Shown in pieces: positions 25,358 to 33,616 of a stretch of DNA of 64,000 nucleotides (position 1 is the stretch's first letter; every line of letters starts with the position of its first letter). The position numbers were made by a program, and so were the translations under genes. The notes beneath the pieces are model-generated. The model made no database searches, was not told the origin of the DNA, and saw nothing but the letters and a program-made list of their open reading frames with translations. The DNA comes from GWE2-42-39 sp963668595. Lineage in GTDB: Bacteria; Bacteroidota; Bacteroidia; Bacteroidales; Prolixibacteraceae. The stretch spans positions 682,001 to 746,000 of the forward strand of contig OY764876.1 in assembly GCA_963668595.1 (NCBI GenBank), given 5' to 3'.

Positions 25358-26530
25358 GTGAAAAATTATTGGTTGATTATTTTGATTTTCGTTCTTGCTT
25401 TGTCAGGCAATTCCTGTAAAAAAGATTCAAATCCGTACCGGGTAATTCGCGATTCGAAGTATAAAAAAGCGATTATTGATAGTCGGAAGGAGGTAGGATT
25501 TCATATGTTTCAAGCAGATATGCCTGGTTTATCGGTAGCAGTGTTTCATAATAACAAATTGGTCTGGTCTGAAGGGATGGGATATGCCAACAAGGAATTA
25601 AAAGTTCCTGCGAGTCCGGAAACGAAATTCCGAGTTGGTGGAGTATCAAAATTATTTACCGGCGCATTGGTGGCTCGGTTGGTTGAGGCTGGTCAGGTGA
25701 ATTTAACGAGTCCGATACAGGAATATGATGCAGAATTACCTAAAGATAAAGGGCAGTTGAATTTTGTGCAACTATTTTCTCAGTCGTCAGGATTGCGTGC
25801 ACCAACTTATCAGGAAGATAACTACCAGGGATATTATACCATTCAGAAAGGAATAGAGGTTTTTATTAACGATTCGTTGTTGTTTCATCCCGGAGAATAT
25901 GTGAATGAAAGTAATTACAATTACGATTTGCTTGGTGCTGTACTGGAAGCAAAAACAGGCAAAAATTTTCAGGAAATATTGAAAGAAAACCTGACCGATA
26001 CAATGCATCTGGCAACCACCACCACCGACAGTCCTATTACGCTGATTGATAATCGTAGCCAATGTTACGATCGTAGTATTATTGCCCGTACGATTCGCTC
26101 TTTTGCTGTCGATAACAGGCATCGTGCTGCATCGGTAGGTTTATTGTCTTCGGCTCTTGATATGGCCCGTCTGATGAATGAATATTTGCATCCGGTGCTT
26201 TTTAAAGAAGAAACGGTGCAGAAAATTTTGACTCCTTTCAAACTTGAAAATGGCATTCCGCTCACATCGGGGCTGGGGGTAACTGTGGTAAAAGATAATT
26301 TGGGGCGCGACTTGTATTTGGCAATGGGCTCAACCAAAGGAGGAAGCGCATCTGTAATTGCTTATCCTGAACTGGATTTTGTGGTAGCAATTGCTTGTAA
26401 TATAACCGGAGAAGGAGAAAATTTACCTGTATTTAAGATTGCCGGGCACTTTATTGAAAATTTCGATCCGCGCAAGAAGGAGAAAAAAGAAACAGAAAAT
26501 GCAGAGACGAACTCGTCGGAAGCAAAATAG
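25358..26530 (+). CDS. Beta-lactamase-fold (PF00144) lipoprotein lacking catalytic residues
   Basis: 390 residues starting at a GTG, with a lipoprotein-type signal ending at Cys20 (SGNSC). The fold is clear: LVWSEGMGYANKE, the FRVGGVSK block where serine hydrolases have FRIGSVSK, PGEYVNESNYNYDLLG, and GSASVIAYPELDFVVAIACN. The active site is degraded. The SxxK serine is Gly95 with Lys98 kept, the Tyr of YxN is Glu184 with Asn186 kept, and the HxG position reads MGS. It is therefore probably a binding or scaffold protein rather than a hydrolase. The frame is intact, and GGA to a Ser codon needs two base changes, so one sequencing error cannot explain it. A charged tail rich in Lys and Glu ends the protein. 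Confidence 0.85.
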   Translation: MKNYWLIILIFVLALSGNSCKKDSNPYRVIRDSKYKKAIIDSRKEVGFHMFQADMPGLSVAVFHNNKLVWSEGMGYANKELKVPASPETKFRVGGVSKLFTGALVARLVEAGQVNLTSPIQEYDAELPKDKGQLNFVQLFSQSSGLRAPTYQEDNYQGYYTIQKGIEVFINDSLLFHPGEYVNESNYNYDLLGAVLEAKTGKNFQEILKENLTDTMHLATTTTDSPITLIDNRSQCYDRSIIARTIRSFAVDNRHRAASVGLLSSALDMARLMNEYLHPVLFKEETVQKILTPFKLENGIPLTSGLGVTVVKDNLGRDLYLAMGSTKGGSASVIAYPELDFVVAIACNITGEGENLPVFKIAGHFIENFDPRKKEKKETENAETNSSEAK

Positions 26531-26547
26531 ATAATATCTCGAAATGA

Positions 26548-26585
26548 AAAATGCCCGGATAGTTGGTCTGTCCGGGCATTTTTAT
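26548..26585. terminator. Bidirectional terminator
   Basis: A 9-bp GC-rich stem (26551-26559 with 26571-26579) is flanked by A-run and T-run. It serves both the convergent lipoprotein gene and ridA. Confidence 0.9.
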
Positions 26586-26594
26586 TTTGAAGGC

Positions 26595-26972
26595 TTATTT
26601 TACTGCCACGGTTTCAATTTCAATTAAAACCCCCAGAGGAAGTTCTTTTACAGCAAAGGCTGCACGTGCCGGTGGATTTTCTGAATAATAAGCACCATAT
26701 ACTTCATTCATAGCTTTAAAATTGGCCATGTCGCTTAATAAACAGGTTGATTTTACTACATTTTTCCATGAGTAACCAGCGGCTTCGAGAATTGCTCCAA
26801 TGTTTTTCATCACTTGAGTTGTTTGCTCGGTGATGCCACCTTCCACTACTTTCCCTATTTGCGGATCAATGGGAATTTGTCCCGAGATGTATAATGTTCC
26901 GTTTGCTTCAATCGCCTGGCTGTAGGGGCCAATTGCAGCCGGCGCCTGATCTGTTTGAATAATTCGTTTCAT
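26595..26972 (-). CDS. ridA: RidA family reactive-enamine/imine deaminase
   Basis: 125 residues, normal for RidA (YjgF/UK114). Hydrolyses reactive 2-aminoacrylate-type imines released by PLP enzymes. Conserved elements are APAAIGPYSQAIEANGTLYI near the N-terminus and PPARAAFAVKELPLGVLIEI near the C-terminus, containing the substrate-binding Arg and the Glu expected in active members. Cytosolic trimer in the family. It appears to be a single-gene unit. Confidence 0.95.
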   Translation of the reverse strand: MKRIIQTDQAPAAIGPYSQAIEANGTLYISGQIPIDPQIGKVVEGGITEQTTQVMKNIGAILEAAGYSWKNVVKSTCLLSDMANFKAMNEVYGAYYSENPPARAAFAVKELPLGVLIEIETVAVK

Positions 26973-27117
26973 TTTTGTAAAATTTCAATGTTGTTTTTCA
27001 AATATTGTTCAAAGATAAAATTCTGACTTGTAATCGCATATTTTCAGGAAATGAATAGATCGATTCCTGCGTGAAAATGTTTTAATGTGAAACTGAAAAA
27101 TTGCCGGACAATACATT

Positions 27118-29052
27118 TTAATCGATGATTCTGAATTCAGTACGTCGGTTATTGGCTCTTCCTTCTTTTGTTTCGTTCGACGATACAGGCATCTCGAAAC
27201 CATAGCCTTTAAATTGCAATCGGCTGGCTGAAATTCCTTTTTCAACTAAATATTGATAAACACTTTCTGCCCGTTTTTCCGAAAGTTGATTGTTGTAACT
27301 TGCTGTGCCAATGCGGTCGGTATGCCCTCCGATTTCTATTTTAACTGAAGGATTATTTTGGAGGAACAACACTAGTTTATTTAATTCTTTTTCCGATTCC
27401 GGAAGAAGTATGAATGAGTTCGTTTCGAAGAAAACATTTTGAAGTATTACCCGGGCATCTTTTCGGATAGCTTGCATTGGAATATCGAATAAGAATGGTT
27501 CTATGGCTGTTTGCAAACTGTCGAGAGCAAAATGCCGCGAATAAAATACATATCCCGGAACTGTTACATTCATCATGTAACGATGTTTCAAGGGAAGTCC
27601 AAACAGGAATTTACCATCCTGATCGGTTTTTAGAGTGAAGGGGTTTTCGTTGGAATCCAGCTTGACCAACTCGACAGATGCTTGCAAAAATTGTCCGTTT
27701 TCCTGATCAAAAACAGTCCCCTGAGCATACGTGACGGGCAGAGGTCGTAGTTTTTCGGGAAGTTCAAATTCGAAAAGATCGAGATTGTTGTTGTCTCGGT
27801 TGGTAGAAAAAATCGCTCGTTGTCCTTTTGCATCGACAATCAATCCTTTTTCGTCGAACCGTGTGTTGATTGGAAATCCCAAATTGCGCGGACTTGTCCA
27901 GCCCGAATCAGCTTTCATTGTTGTGATAAACAAATCGGTTCCCCCCATGCCGGGCCAGTAGTCGCTGGCAAAATACAGGGTTTTCCCGTCAGGATGAATA
28001 AATGGAGACATTTCGTTGCCGGGAGTATTGATTGAATCACCCAAATTTTCGGCTTTTCCCCAGCGAATTTGTTCATTTTCGATACTTATAAGCGGACAGC
28101 GCCAGATATCCATTCCGCCTTTCCCTCCTTTTCGGTTACTAACAAAATACAGGAAATCGTTATTGGCCGACAACGATGGCTGAGCTTCCCACATTGCAGA
28201 GTTTACGGGTTGTCCAGCGTTTTGAGGTACATTCCACGAACTGCCGTTTGCACTGGAATAATATAAATCGCAACTGCCCCAGCTATCGCGTTGCGAACAG
28301 GCTGTAAAGAACAACCATTTGGCATTGGGTGACAGACATTGGGCTCCTTCGTTATTCATCGTATTGAGTGATTTGAGTGGCTGGGATTTACTCCACGCAT
28401 GGTTCGAATATTCACTTTGGAAGAAATCTTCTTGTTTGAGTTCTCGTTTTGTTATGTTGTCGAGAAAAGGAACCAGGCGAGTGAAAACAAGCATTTTCCC
28501 ATCAATGGATAGACTCGGCCAGTATTCGTCAGACGGAGTGTTGATTGAGACTCCAAGTGGTTGAGGATTAAATGGTACCGGATTCGATAATTGTTTTAAG
28601 GCAAATTCGCAGACGTGTAGATATTGGTAGCTGGCCGTTTGCTGCGCCGGAGAATATTTTCCTGAATTCAGAAACGATTGAAAGGCTTGTTTTGCCTTGG
28701 CGTATTCTCCCATGCTTTTTCGGGCTTTTCCCAATAGAAAAAAAGCTTTGGCATAGTTGACCGAATCAATGGCGAGCGCTTGTTCAAGACTTTCTGCTTC
28801 TTCTTGAATCCTGTTTATCTCATGCAGTACATCTGCTTTTAGCAAGAAAACTTCCGGAAACATTTGCTGTTTTTCAATCAGTTTATCGATAACGGAAAGA
28901 GCAGCGGTGTAATTTCGTTGGTGAAATAGTTGTTGTGCGTTGTCGAATTGTTTATTGTTTTTTTTGACAGTGTTTGCTTTTTGGGCATGGGCCACTGTTA
29001 TAACCGTAATTAATAACAGTAATACGAGGCAATATTTTATCTGTTTTATCAT
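27118..29052 (-). CDS. OmpA-family protein with TPR, beta-propeller and CarboxypepD-like domains (PorE-like)
   Basis: 644 residues from MIKQIKYCLVLLLL, whose signal peptide ends HAQ; an upstream 27-codon extension is rejected. Domain order: TPR-like repeats (about 25-150), PD40/WD40-like propeller (about 170-440, with repeated YFASDYWPGMGGTDLFI-type blades), carboxypeptidase-regulatory-like domain (GTVFDQENGQ, then KTDQDGKFLFGLP), and OmpA peptidoglycan-binding domain at the C-terminus (EIGGHTDRIGTASYN, then RANNRRTEF). PorE of the type IX secretion system has the same order but is a lipoprotein, whereas this protein lacks a lipobox Cys. It is probably periplasmic and wall-bound. Several paralogues per genome are usual, so a T9SS role is not proven. 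Confidence 0.82.
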   Translation of the reverse strand: MIKQIKYCLVLLLLITVITVAHAQKANTVKKNNKQFDNAQQLFHQRNYTAALSVIDKLIEKQQMFPEVFLLKADVLHEINRIQEEAESLEQALAIDSVNYAKAFFLLGKARKSMGEYAKAKQAFQSFLNSGKYSPAQQTASYQYLHVCEFALKQLSNPVPFNPQPLGVSINTPSDEYWPSLSIDGKMLVFTRLVPFLDNITKRELKQEDFFQSEYSNHAWSKSQPLKSLNTMNNEGAQCLSPNAKWLFFTACSQRDSWGSCDLYYSSANGSSWNVPQNAGQPVNSAMWEAQPSLSANNDFLYFVSNRKGGKGGMDIWRCPLISIENEQIRWGKAENLGDSINTPGNEMSPFIHPDGKTLYFASDYWPGMGGTDLFITTMKADSGWTSPRNLGFPINTRFDEKGLIVDAKGQRAIFSTNRDNNNLDLFEFELPEKLRPLPVTYAQGTVFDQENGQFLQASVELVKLDSNENPFTLKTDQDGKFLFGLPLKHRYMMNVTVPGYVFYSRHFALDSLQTAIEPFLFDIPMQAIRKDARVILQNVFFETNSFILLPESEKELNKLVLFLQNNPSVKIEIGGHTDRIGTASYNNQLSEKRAESVYQYLVEKGISASRLQFKGYGFEMPVSSNETKEGRANNRRTEFRIID

Positions 29053-29253
29053 GCTTTTTCTTCGGGAATTTGGGTCTTTAACTATGCAGATGCTCAGTGA
29101 TTCATGCTTGTTTTTTGATTCAAATAAAAACACAAAAAAAGTGTTTTTTAGCTATTGGAAATTATACATTTTTTTTTCTATTATTACTGAATCAATAATA
29201 TTAATATTAAAACACATTTAATTTGTTCTTTTTCAAATAAGTAGCTCTTTGTG

Positions 29254-29454
29254 ATGAAAACCAACAAGAATTTAGGCAAGCATTCAAAAAGCCCCAAGAG
29301 TCGTGTCGATGATGACTTCCTCGCCAACAAAGGGTCCAAAAAGGATCGCAGCGGTAAACGTAGATTGTCAATCTACGATGATTTTGATGATGATATTGAG
29401 CCGAAGGGCGACAGTATGGATTTTGATTCTGCAGATAACCCTTTCGATGATTAA
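29254..29454 (+). CDS. Small polyampholyte protein (basic N-half, acidic C-half)
   Basis: 66 residues from the ATG (a GTG one codon earlier also fits). The first ~40 residues are rich in Lys, Arg and Ser (KHSKSPKSR, GSKKDRSGKRR). The last 25 are strongly acidic (IYDDFDDDIEP, then DFDSADNPFDD). No fold or family recognised; probably disordered, perhaps nucleic-acid associated. It has its own strong terminator downstream, supporting expression as a separate unit. Confidence 0.65.
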   Translation: MKTNKNLGKHSKSPKSRVDDDFLANKGSKKDRSGKRRLSIYDDFDDDIEPKGDSMDFDSADNPFDD

Positions 29455-29579
29455 CCTAAAAATATTGTTGGATGAAATAAACGTATATAACAAGATTTAT
29501 ATTTTTCGTTGGGTGCAGGGTATTCAAATTTTACAGTGAAGAAACAAGCCTTATCCTGACGAAAAGTTCAGCAAAAAGA

Positions 29580-29617
29580 AGCAGGTTAGACTAAAATAGT
29601 TTGACCTGCTTTTTTTA
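29580..29617 (+). terminator. Strong intrinsic terminator
   Basis: A 14-bp stem with two G-T pairs (29580-29593 with 29597-29610) has a three-base loop and is followed by eight T. Confidence 0.85.
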
Positions 29618-29753
29618 TGTGTAGATGGTAAGTGTTTGTAAGATAGGTGATTGAGTGCTTTGATCTATTTTCCCGTTGATTAGTATGCGGGTTACAACCT
29701 TTGAGTTTACTGATATTTTGCCTATTTTGTCTATACATTATTCGGGCTAGTTA
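29618..29753. other. Intergenic stretch without recognised feature
   Basis: AT-rich, no open frame or notable structure seen. It separates the terminator above from the convergent MazG-like gene. Confidence 0.5.
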
Positions 29754-30113
29754 TTATTCCAGCTCATTGTATTTCTTATTATTTCCAAAGCTTTTGTTAA
29801 TCGGATATTTCTTGTCATTTTTATCAATCTTTTTCTCTACTGCTTTAAGTAAATCAACATTAAAATGTTCCGATAAATAAGTCAAAAAGATAAATATATC
29901 AGCAAGTTCGTCCTCAATCTTTTCCTTATCAGCTTTTTCTATTTCAGATTGATTTTTCCAAATAACAAGTTGCTGTAATTCTGCAAGTTCAATATTTAGG
30001 CCGAGTAACAAATCTTTGATTGTATGAAATTGTTTCCAATTTCTGTCCTCTCTGAACTTAATTATTTGTTCTCTAATATTTTCAAACTCAATCTTACTCA
30101 TTTCTAAATTCAA
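29754..30113 (-). CDS. MazG-like nucleotide pyrophosphohydrolase (dCTPase/DCTPP1 type)
   Basis: 119 residues, all-alpha NTP pyrophosphatase. The metal-binding helix motif appears as KEKIEDELADIFIFLTYL, and the C-terminal KKYPINKSFGNNKKYNELE resembles the DCTPP1/RS21-C6 group, which removes pyrophosphate from dCTP or modified dNTPs. The start overlaps the upstream HNH gene by 20 nt (8 nt if the second Met at 30101 is used), so the two are translationally coupled. It shares the low GC of that gene, unlike the surroundings. Confidence 0.85.
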   Translation of the reverse strand: MNLEMSKIEFENIREQIIKFREDRNWKQFHTIKDLLLGLNIELAELQQLVIWKNQSEIEKADKEKIEDELADIFIFLTYLSEHFNVDLLKAVEKKIDKNDKKYPINKSFGNNKKYNELE

Positions 30114-30993
30114 TTTTTCTACTAATTAAAGCCTCTTTTGAAGGATAATCAGCTTTTGATTTTGGCAAGTTAATAGTTTTATCGTGAAAACTTTTGTAAT
30201 AATCGCCATTAATTAATGGGCTTATTTTAATTTTATAATCCTGGTTAATATATAAAAGTCCATTATCGTAAAGCTTGTGAAAGTCAACTCGTAAAAGCAA
30301 TCCATTTTGAACGTGGTTGGAATTCTTATTCAAGTATGGCTGAATGTGAGCCGCTTCGACTAATTCTGGAGTTTGCTCGCCAGTTATACAGCATGATCCA
30401 TTATACGCTTTTGATATTTTAGCTCTGAATGAACTTTGTCCCTTGCGTTCTACAACTTCTCTTGTTTTCTTATATTTTTCCGTTGAATCTTCAACTAAGT
30501 CAAATCCATTCGTTGGTGGTTTGTAGTAATTTGTATCAAATGGATTTTCTTGATTAAAATATTTTATTTTCACAATGTTCGAGGGAAAATAAATTTCATA
30601 ATTATCCAAGTCAATATATGATTCAGTATCCCAAAACTCCACGTTTTCAAGAACAATACAACCTATCTCACTTGTCAAAACATTCTCGGTGTCGTTACTT
30701 CTTTTATTTTTATATTTATCAAGTCTGTCAACTAATTCTTGTTTTGATTTACATCCATTTTTTTTGCCAAATCTATTCCATGCAACAGATAATGGCATAT
30801 TTACATATTCCTTAAACTCACCAAATCCGCCTATCTTTCTAATCGGTGATTTAAGCATAAAATACAATCTATCACCTGACTTTAATCGTGTAATATTCCA
30901 TGAAGTTGGAGTCCAGAAATTAATTTCAGTATTAAATCCTGATTCTCTCAGAAATTCAAACCAGTCTATATCTGTCGGTGAAATTGCAAACAT
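30094..30993 (-). CDS. HNH endonuclease with N-terminal EVE/PUA-like domain
   Basis: 299 residues. The N-terminal ~150 residues (INFWTPTSWNITRLKSGD, then RLYFMLKSPIRKIGGFGEF) look like an EVE/PUA-type domain, a fold that often reads modified bases; this is an inference from pattern. The C-terminal part is a clear HNH nuclease: CCITGEQTPELVEAAHIQPY, then NGLLLRVDFHKLYDNGLLYI, with catalytic His in AAHI and the later Asn/His residues. Such architecture suits a modification-dependent restriction enzyme. It is coupled to the MazG-like gene. Base composition is visibly more AT-rich than in neighbours, suggesting acquisition by transfer. Confidence 0.8.
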   Translation of the reverse strand: MFAISPTDIDWFEFLRESGFNTEINFWTPTSWNITRLKSGDRLYFMLKSPIRKIGGFGEFKEYVNMPLSVAWNRFGKKNGCKSKQELVDRLDKYKNKRSNDTENVLTSEIGCIVLENVEFWDTESYIDLDNYEIYFPSNIVKIKYFNQENPFDTNYYKPPTNGFDLVEDSTEKYKKTREVVERKGQSSFRAKISKAYNGSCCITGEQTPELVEAAHIQPYLNKNSNHVQNGLLLRVDFHKLYDNGLLYINQDYKIKISPLINGDYYKSFHDKTINLPKSKADYPSKEALISRKIEFRNE

Positions 30994-31057
30994 ACTGTGT
31001 CGTTTTTTAAAGCCATAACTTACTGATATTGTTAAGATACTTGTGTTGAGACTGGAA

Positions 31058-32212
31058 TTATTTATCGGTTCCCGATTTGCGGAATGCTCCGGGGGTTACT
31101 TCGTAGTACTCGCGAAACCATCGTACAAATGATTGATTGGTGGCAAAACCACATTTTTCGCCGATTTCTTTAATGGTGATCTCGCTGTTCTTTGTGTCTT
31201 CCAGCATTCTTTTGGCTTCCTGAATGCGGTATTGGTTGATGAACTGATTGAAGTTTAGTCCAAATTCCTGATTGATGAGTTGAGATAAATAGGTTCGGTT
31301 TGTACCAATTATTTTTGTCAAATCGGGCAAACTGATTTCCGGATTGAGATATAGTTTCTCTTTGTCCATCGTATGCTTTAGTCGCTCTTTAAGTCTTTGC
31401 ATATCGGATGCAAGACTGTTGGCATTATCGTCAGTGTCTGATTCTGTTGCTGTATTGGTTGGGTATATGTCTTTTTGCCGGTTGCCAAAGAACCCGATTC
31501 CCCCGAAGAAAATAAGCAACGGAACAAATGTGAAGGCTAATAAAAACGTATTGTCAAGGAATAATTTCCGTTCCATGCTATGGAAAAAAACTCCCGCGGC
31601 AAGTGTGCAAATAAATGAAATATTAAAGAAGCGAATCCATGCAATATTTTTTTCTTCGGTAGATGAAAAATAATTATTGATTTTTTCTCTGTGCTTTCTT
31701 ACTTCCCGGTTTGTTAGCCAATAATAAACGAATCCTAAAACGATAAAGCTATTTTTCGAGAGGCGATCGATAAAATAAGCAAATTTCAAATTTTCAATAA
31801 CTGGTTTGTCTCCTGTGATTATATGTGAAAAGAATCGAAAATCTTCTTCCGGAGATAATAAAATGTAATGAATGTATGCAGCAATACCGGCAGTAATAAC
31901 AGGAATTACAAAATGGAATAAAGAACTTTTTAGCCATCCCTTTTCATTGGTAAGGGTTCGTATATAAACAAAAAATGAAGGGAATTGCGACATGGCAAAA
32001 AATACCACCGGAACGTAAATTGTTTGATAAAGTTTATGGTATCTCCCGAATAGAGCAACGCTTGATACGAACGTAACCATGCCACAAAATAAAAAGAAAA
32101 TAAGCGACCATTTTTTATTTTCTTTTTTGTATTGGTTGAGCAATATTACAATAATCCAAAAAATGGTAATGAACAGAGGTGGAAGTAAAATCCAGGTCGT
32201 TAATTCAAGCAT
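31058..32212 (-). CDS. Membrane-bound AraC-family transcriptional regulator
   Basis: 384 residues. The N-terminal ~240 residues contain about seven hydrophobic helices (for example WILLPPLFITIFWIIVILL and FVPLLIFFGGIGFFG). The C-terminal ~100 residues are an AraC-type double helix-turn-helix: LPDLTKIIGTNRTYLSQLIN, then IKEIGEKCGFATNQSFVRWF. This layout is common in Bacteroidota and suggests a regulator that senses at the membrane while binding DNA. The target and ligand are unknown; the divergent gene at 32409 is a candidate target. Confidence 0.88.
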   Translation of the reverse strand: MLELTTWILLPPLFITIFWIIVILLNQYKKENKKWSLIFFLFCGMVTFVSSVALFGRYHKLYQTIYVPVVFFAMSQFPSFFVYIRTLTNEKGWLKSSLFHFVIPVITAGIAAYIHYILLSPEEDFRFFSHIITGDKPVIENLKFAYFIDRLSKNSFIVLGFVYYWLTNREVRKHREKINNYFSSTEEKNIAWIRFFNISFICTLAAGVFFHSMERKLFLDNTFLLAFTFVPLLIFFGGIGFFGNRQKDIYPTNTATESDTDDNANSLASDMQRLKERLKHTMDKEKLYLNPEISLPDLTKIIGTNRTYLSQLINQEFGLNFNQFINQYRIQEAKRMLEDTKNSEITIKEIGEKCGFATNQSFVRWFREYYEVTPGAFRKSGTDK

Positions 32213-32408
32213 ATTCAGAAGTTCAAAATCGTAAAATAGATTAAGTGTTTGTAATATAGTGTTTTATGGTTGTAATCTTTGATGATTATTACCTTCGGTT
32301 TCGAATGTGATTTATAATTTTATTGACGAATATAGTAAAATGACAGGGACTATTTCAAATCACCAGATTAAAGAATGAATGTCAAATATTAATTTAATAC
32401 TGAAGGAT

Positions 32409-33089
32409 ATGAAAAAAAACTTATTTACAGCATTATTTGCCTTAATGCTTTTCGCCTGGGGGGCGAATGCACAAATCGGGAAAAGAACGGTAACAGTAAC
32501 TGTTGATCCGAAAGATGCAAGTATTTATTCGAATGGCGAATTAATGGGGCAGGGAGCTGTTGAAATTGCAATTAAAAAGAATGATTGTGTGAAAATTGAA
32601 GTTGGAAAAACAGGTTGGTTGTGGCAATCAGTAAAATACTGCCACATGAAAGGATACGCAACTCCTCCGAAATCGAAATATTTCGAATTAATGAAAGATG
32701 ATGCATTTGAGGCATCGATTAGCGGAACCGATATTGCAAATAATGATTTGCCGGTACGCGTCCGGGGCGGAATAACTGAAGAAGAAGCATGGAGACAAAT
32801 TGCCCAGATTATTACTTCTTATTTTGATGTTATTGAAGTAACAGATCGTGAAACAGGTTATTTGCGTACGGCATGGCATCTGAATAGTTTCAGCCAGTCA
32901 ACAATTCGTACCCGCTTAATTTTAAAAACCTCCTCTTCTTCTCCTTTAACTTTTACTGTGAAAATTGTGAGCGAAAAAGCTACCGGAAAAGGAGTTAGTT
33001 CAAAATCGGACGAATTATTTGAAGAATGGGATCGTGTATTACGGAAATTTTCCGGAATTGTGGATGAGATTTTAAGTCGAATGCAATAA
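32409..33089 (+). CDS. Secreted hypothetical protein with PEGA-like N-terminal segment
   Basis: 226 residues from the ATG that opens the signal peptide (MKKNLFTALFALMLFAWGAN, then AQ). The first mature ~60 residues (TVTVDPKDASIYSNGELMGQ) resemble a PEGA surface-exposed beta domain. The rest (IAQIITSYFDVIEVTDRETG, YLRTAWHLNSFS) is a mixed alpha/beta domain I do not recognise. Expected in the periplasm or at the outer membrane. It has its own terminator and is divergent from the membrane AraC regulator. Confidence 0.75.
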   Translation: MKKNLFTALFALMLFAWGANAQIGKRTVTVTVDPKDASIYSNGELMGQGAVEIAIKKNDCVKIEVGKTGWLWQSVKYCHMKGYATPPKSKYFELMKDDAFEASISGTDIANNDLPVRVRGGITEEEAWRQIAQIITSYFDVIEVTDRETGYLRTAWHLNSFSQSTIRTRLILKTSSSSPLTFTVKIVSEKATGKGVSSKSDELFEEWDRVLRKFSGIVDEILSRMQ

Positions 33090-33094
33090 GAAAG

Positions 33095-33130
33095 AAACGG
33101 GGAAATCGAAATTCATTTCCCCGTTTTTAT
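33095..33130. terminator. Bidirectional terminator
   Basis: A 12-bp perfect stem (33095-33106 with 33115-33126) has an 8-nt loop and a T-run. It lies between the convergent secreted-protein gene and pyrI. Confidence 0.9.
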
Positions 33131-33137
33131 TTTCTGT

Positions 33138-33608
33138 TTACTTAATAACAATTTGATCTTCGTGTGTAATCTTTTCGCAGTAGCGGCACTTCAGTTCAAT
33201 CGGTTTTTTTGAGACAACCGAAAAGCGGCTAATCATTGGGTCGTGGTTCGAAATACATTTGGGATTGAAGCATTTCACAATGCCATTTACTTCGTCCGGA
33301 ACTTCAACGATTCGTTTTTCTACTACTTCATAGTCGCGAATAATATTGAGTTTGGCGTGCGGTGCAATCAAGGCAATTTTATTGATTTCTTCGTCTTCAA
33401 AGAAAATATCGGAAACTTTAATGATTGCTTTGCTTCCTAATTTCTGACTTTCGAAATTTGCACCGAAAGTAACCTGGTTTTTAATCTTGTCGAGACCAAG
33501 TATGGTGATTACTTTAAATAGGTTTTCCGAAGGAATATGATCGATTACTGTTCCATTTTGGATGGCAGTAACTTTTAGTTTGAGTTTTTTCTTTGTTAAA
33601 TCTGTCAT
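33138..33608 (-). CDS. pyrI: Aspartate carbamoyltransferase regulatory subunit
   Basis: 156 residues. Binds the allosteric nucleotide effectors of the PyrB6-PyrI6 enzyme that commits carbamoyl phosphate to pyrimidine synthesis. The N-terminal effector domain begins KLKVTAIQNGTVIDHIPSEN. The C-terminal zinc domain has the four Cys in CFNPKC and CRYC. It follows pyrB by 8 nt, the usual pyrBI order. Its presence means the enzyme should be of the regulated, dodecameric class. Confidence 0.97.
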   Translation of the reverse strand: MTDLTKKKLKLKVTAIQNGTVIDHIPSENLFKVITILGLDKIKNQVTFGANFESQKLGSKAIIKVSDIFFEDEEINKIALIAPHAKLNIIRDYEVVEKRIVEVPDEVNGIVKCFNPKCISNHDPMISRFSVVSKKPIELKCRYCEKITHEDQIVIK

Positions 33609-33616
33609 GGCTCCGG

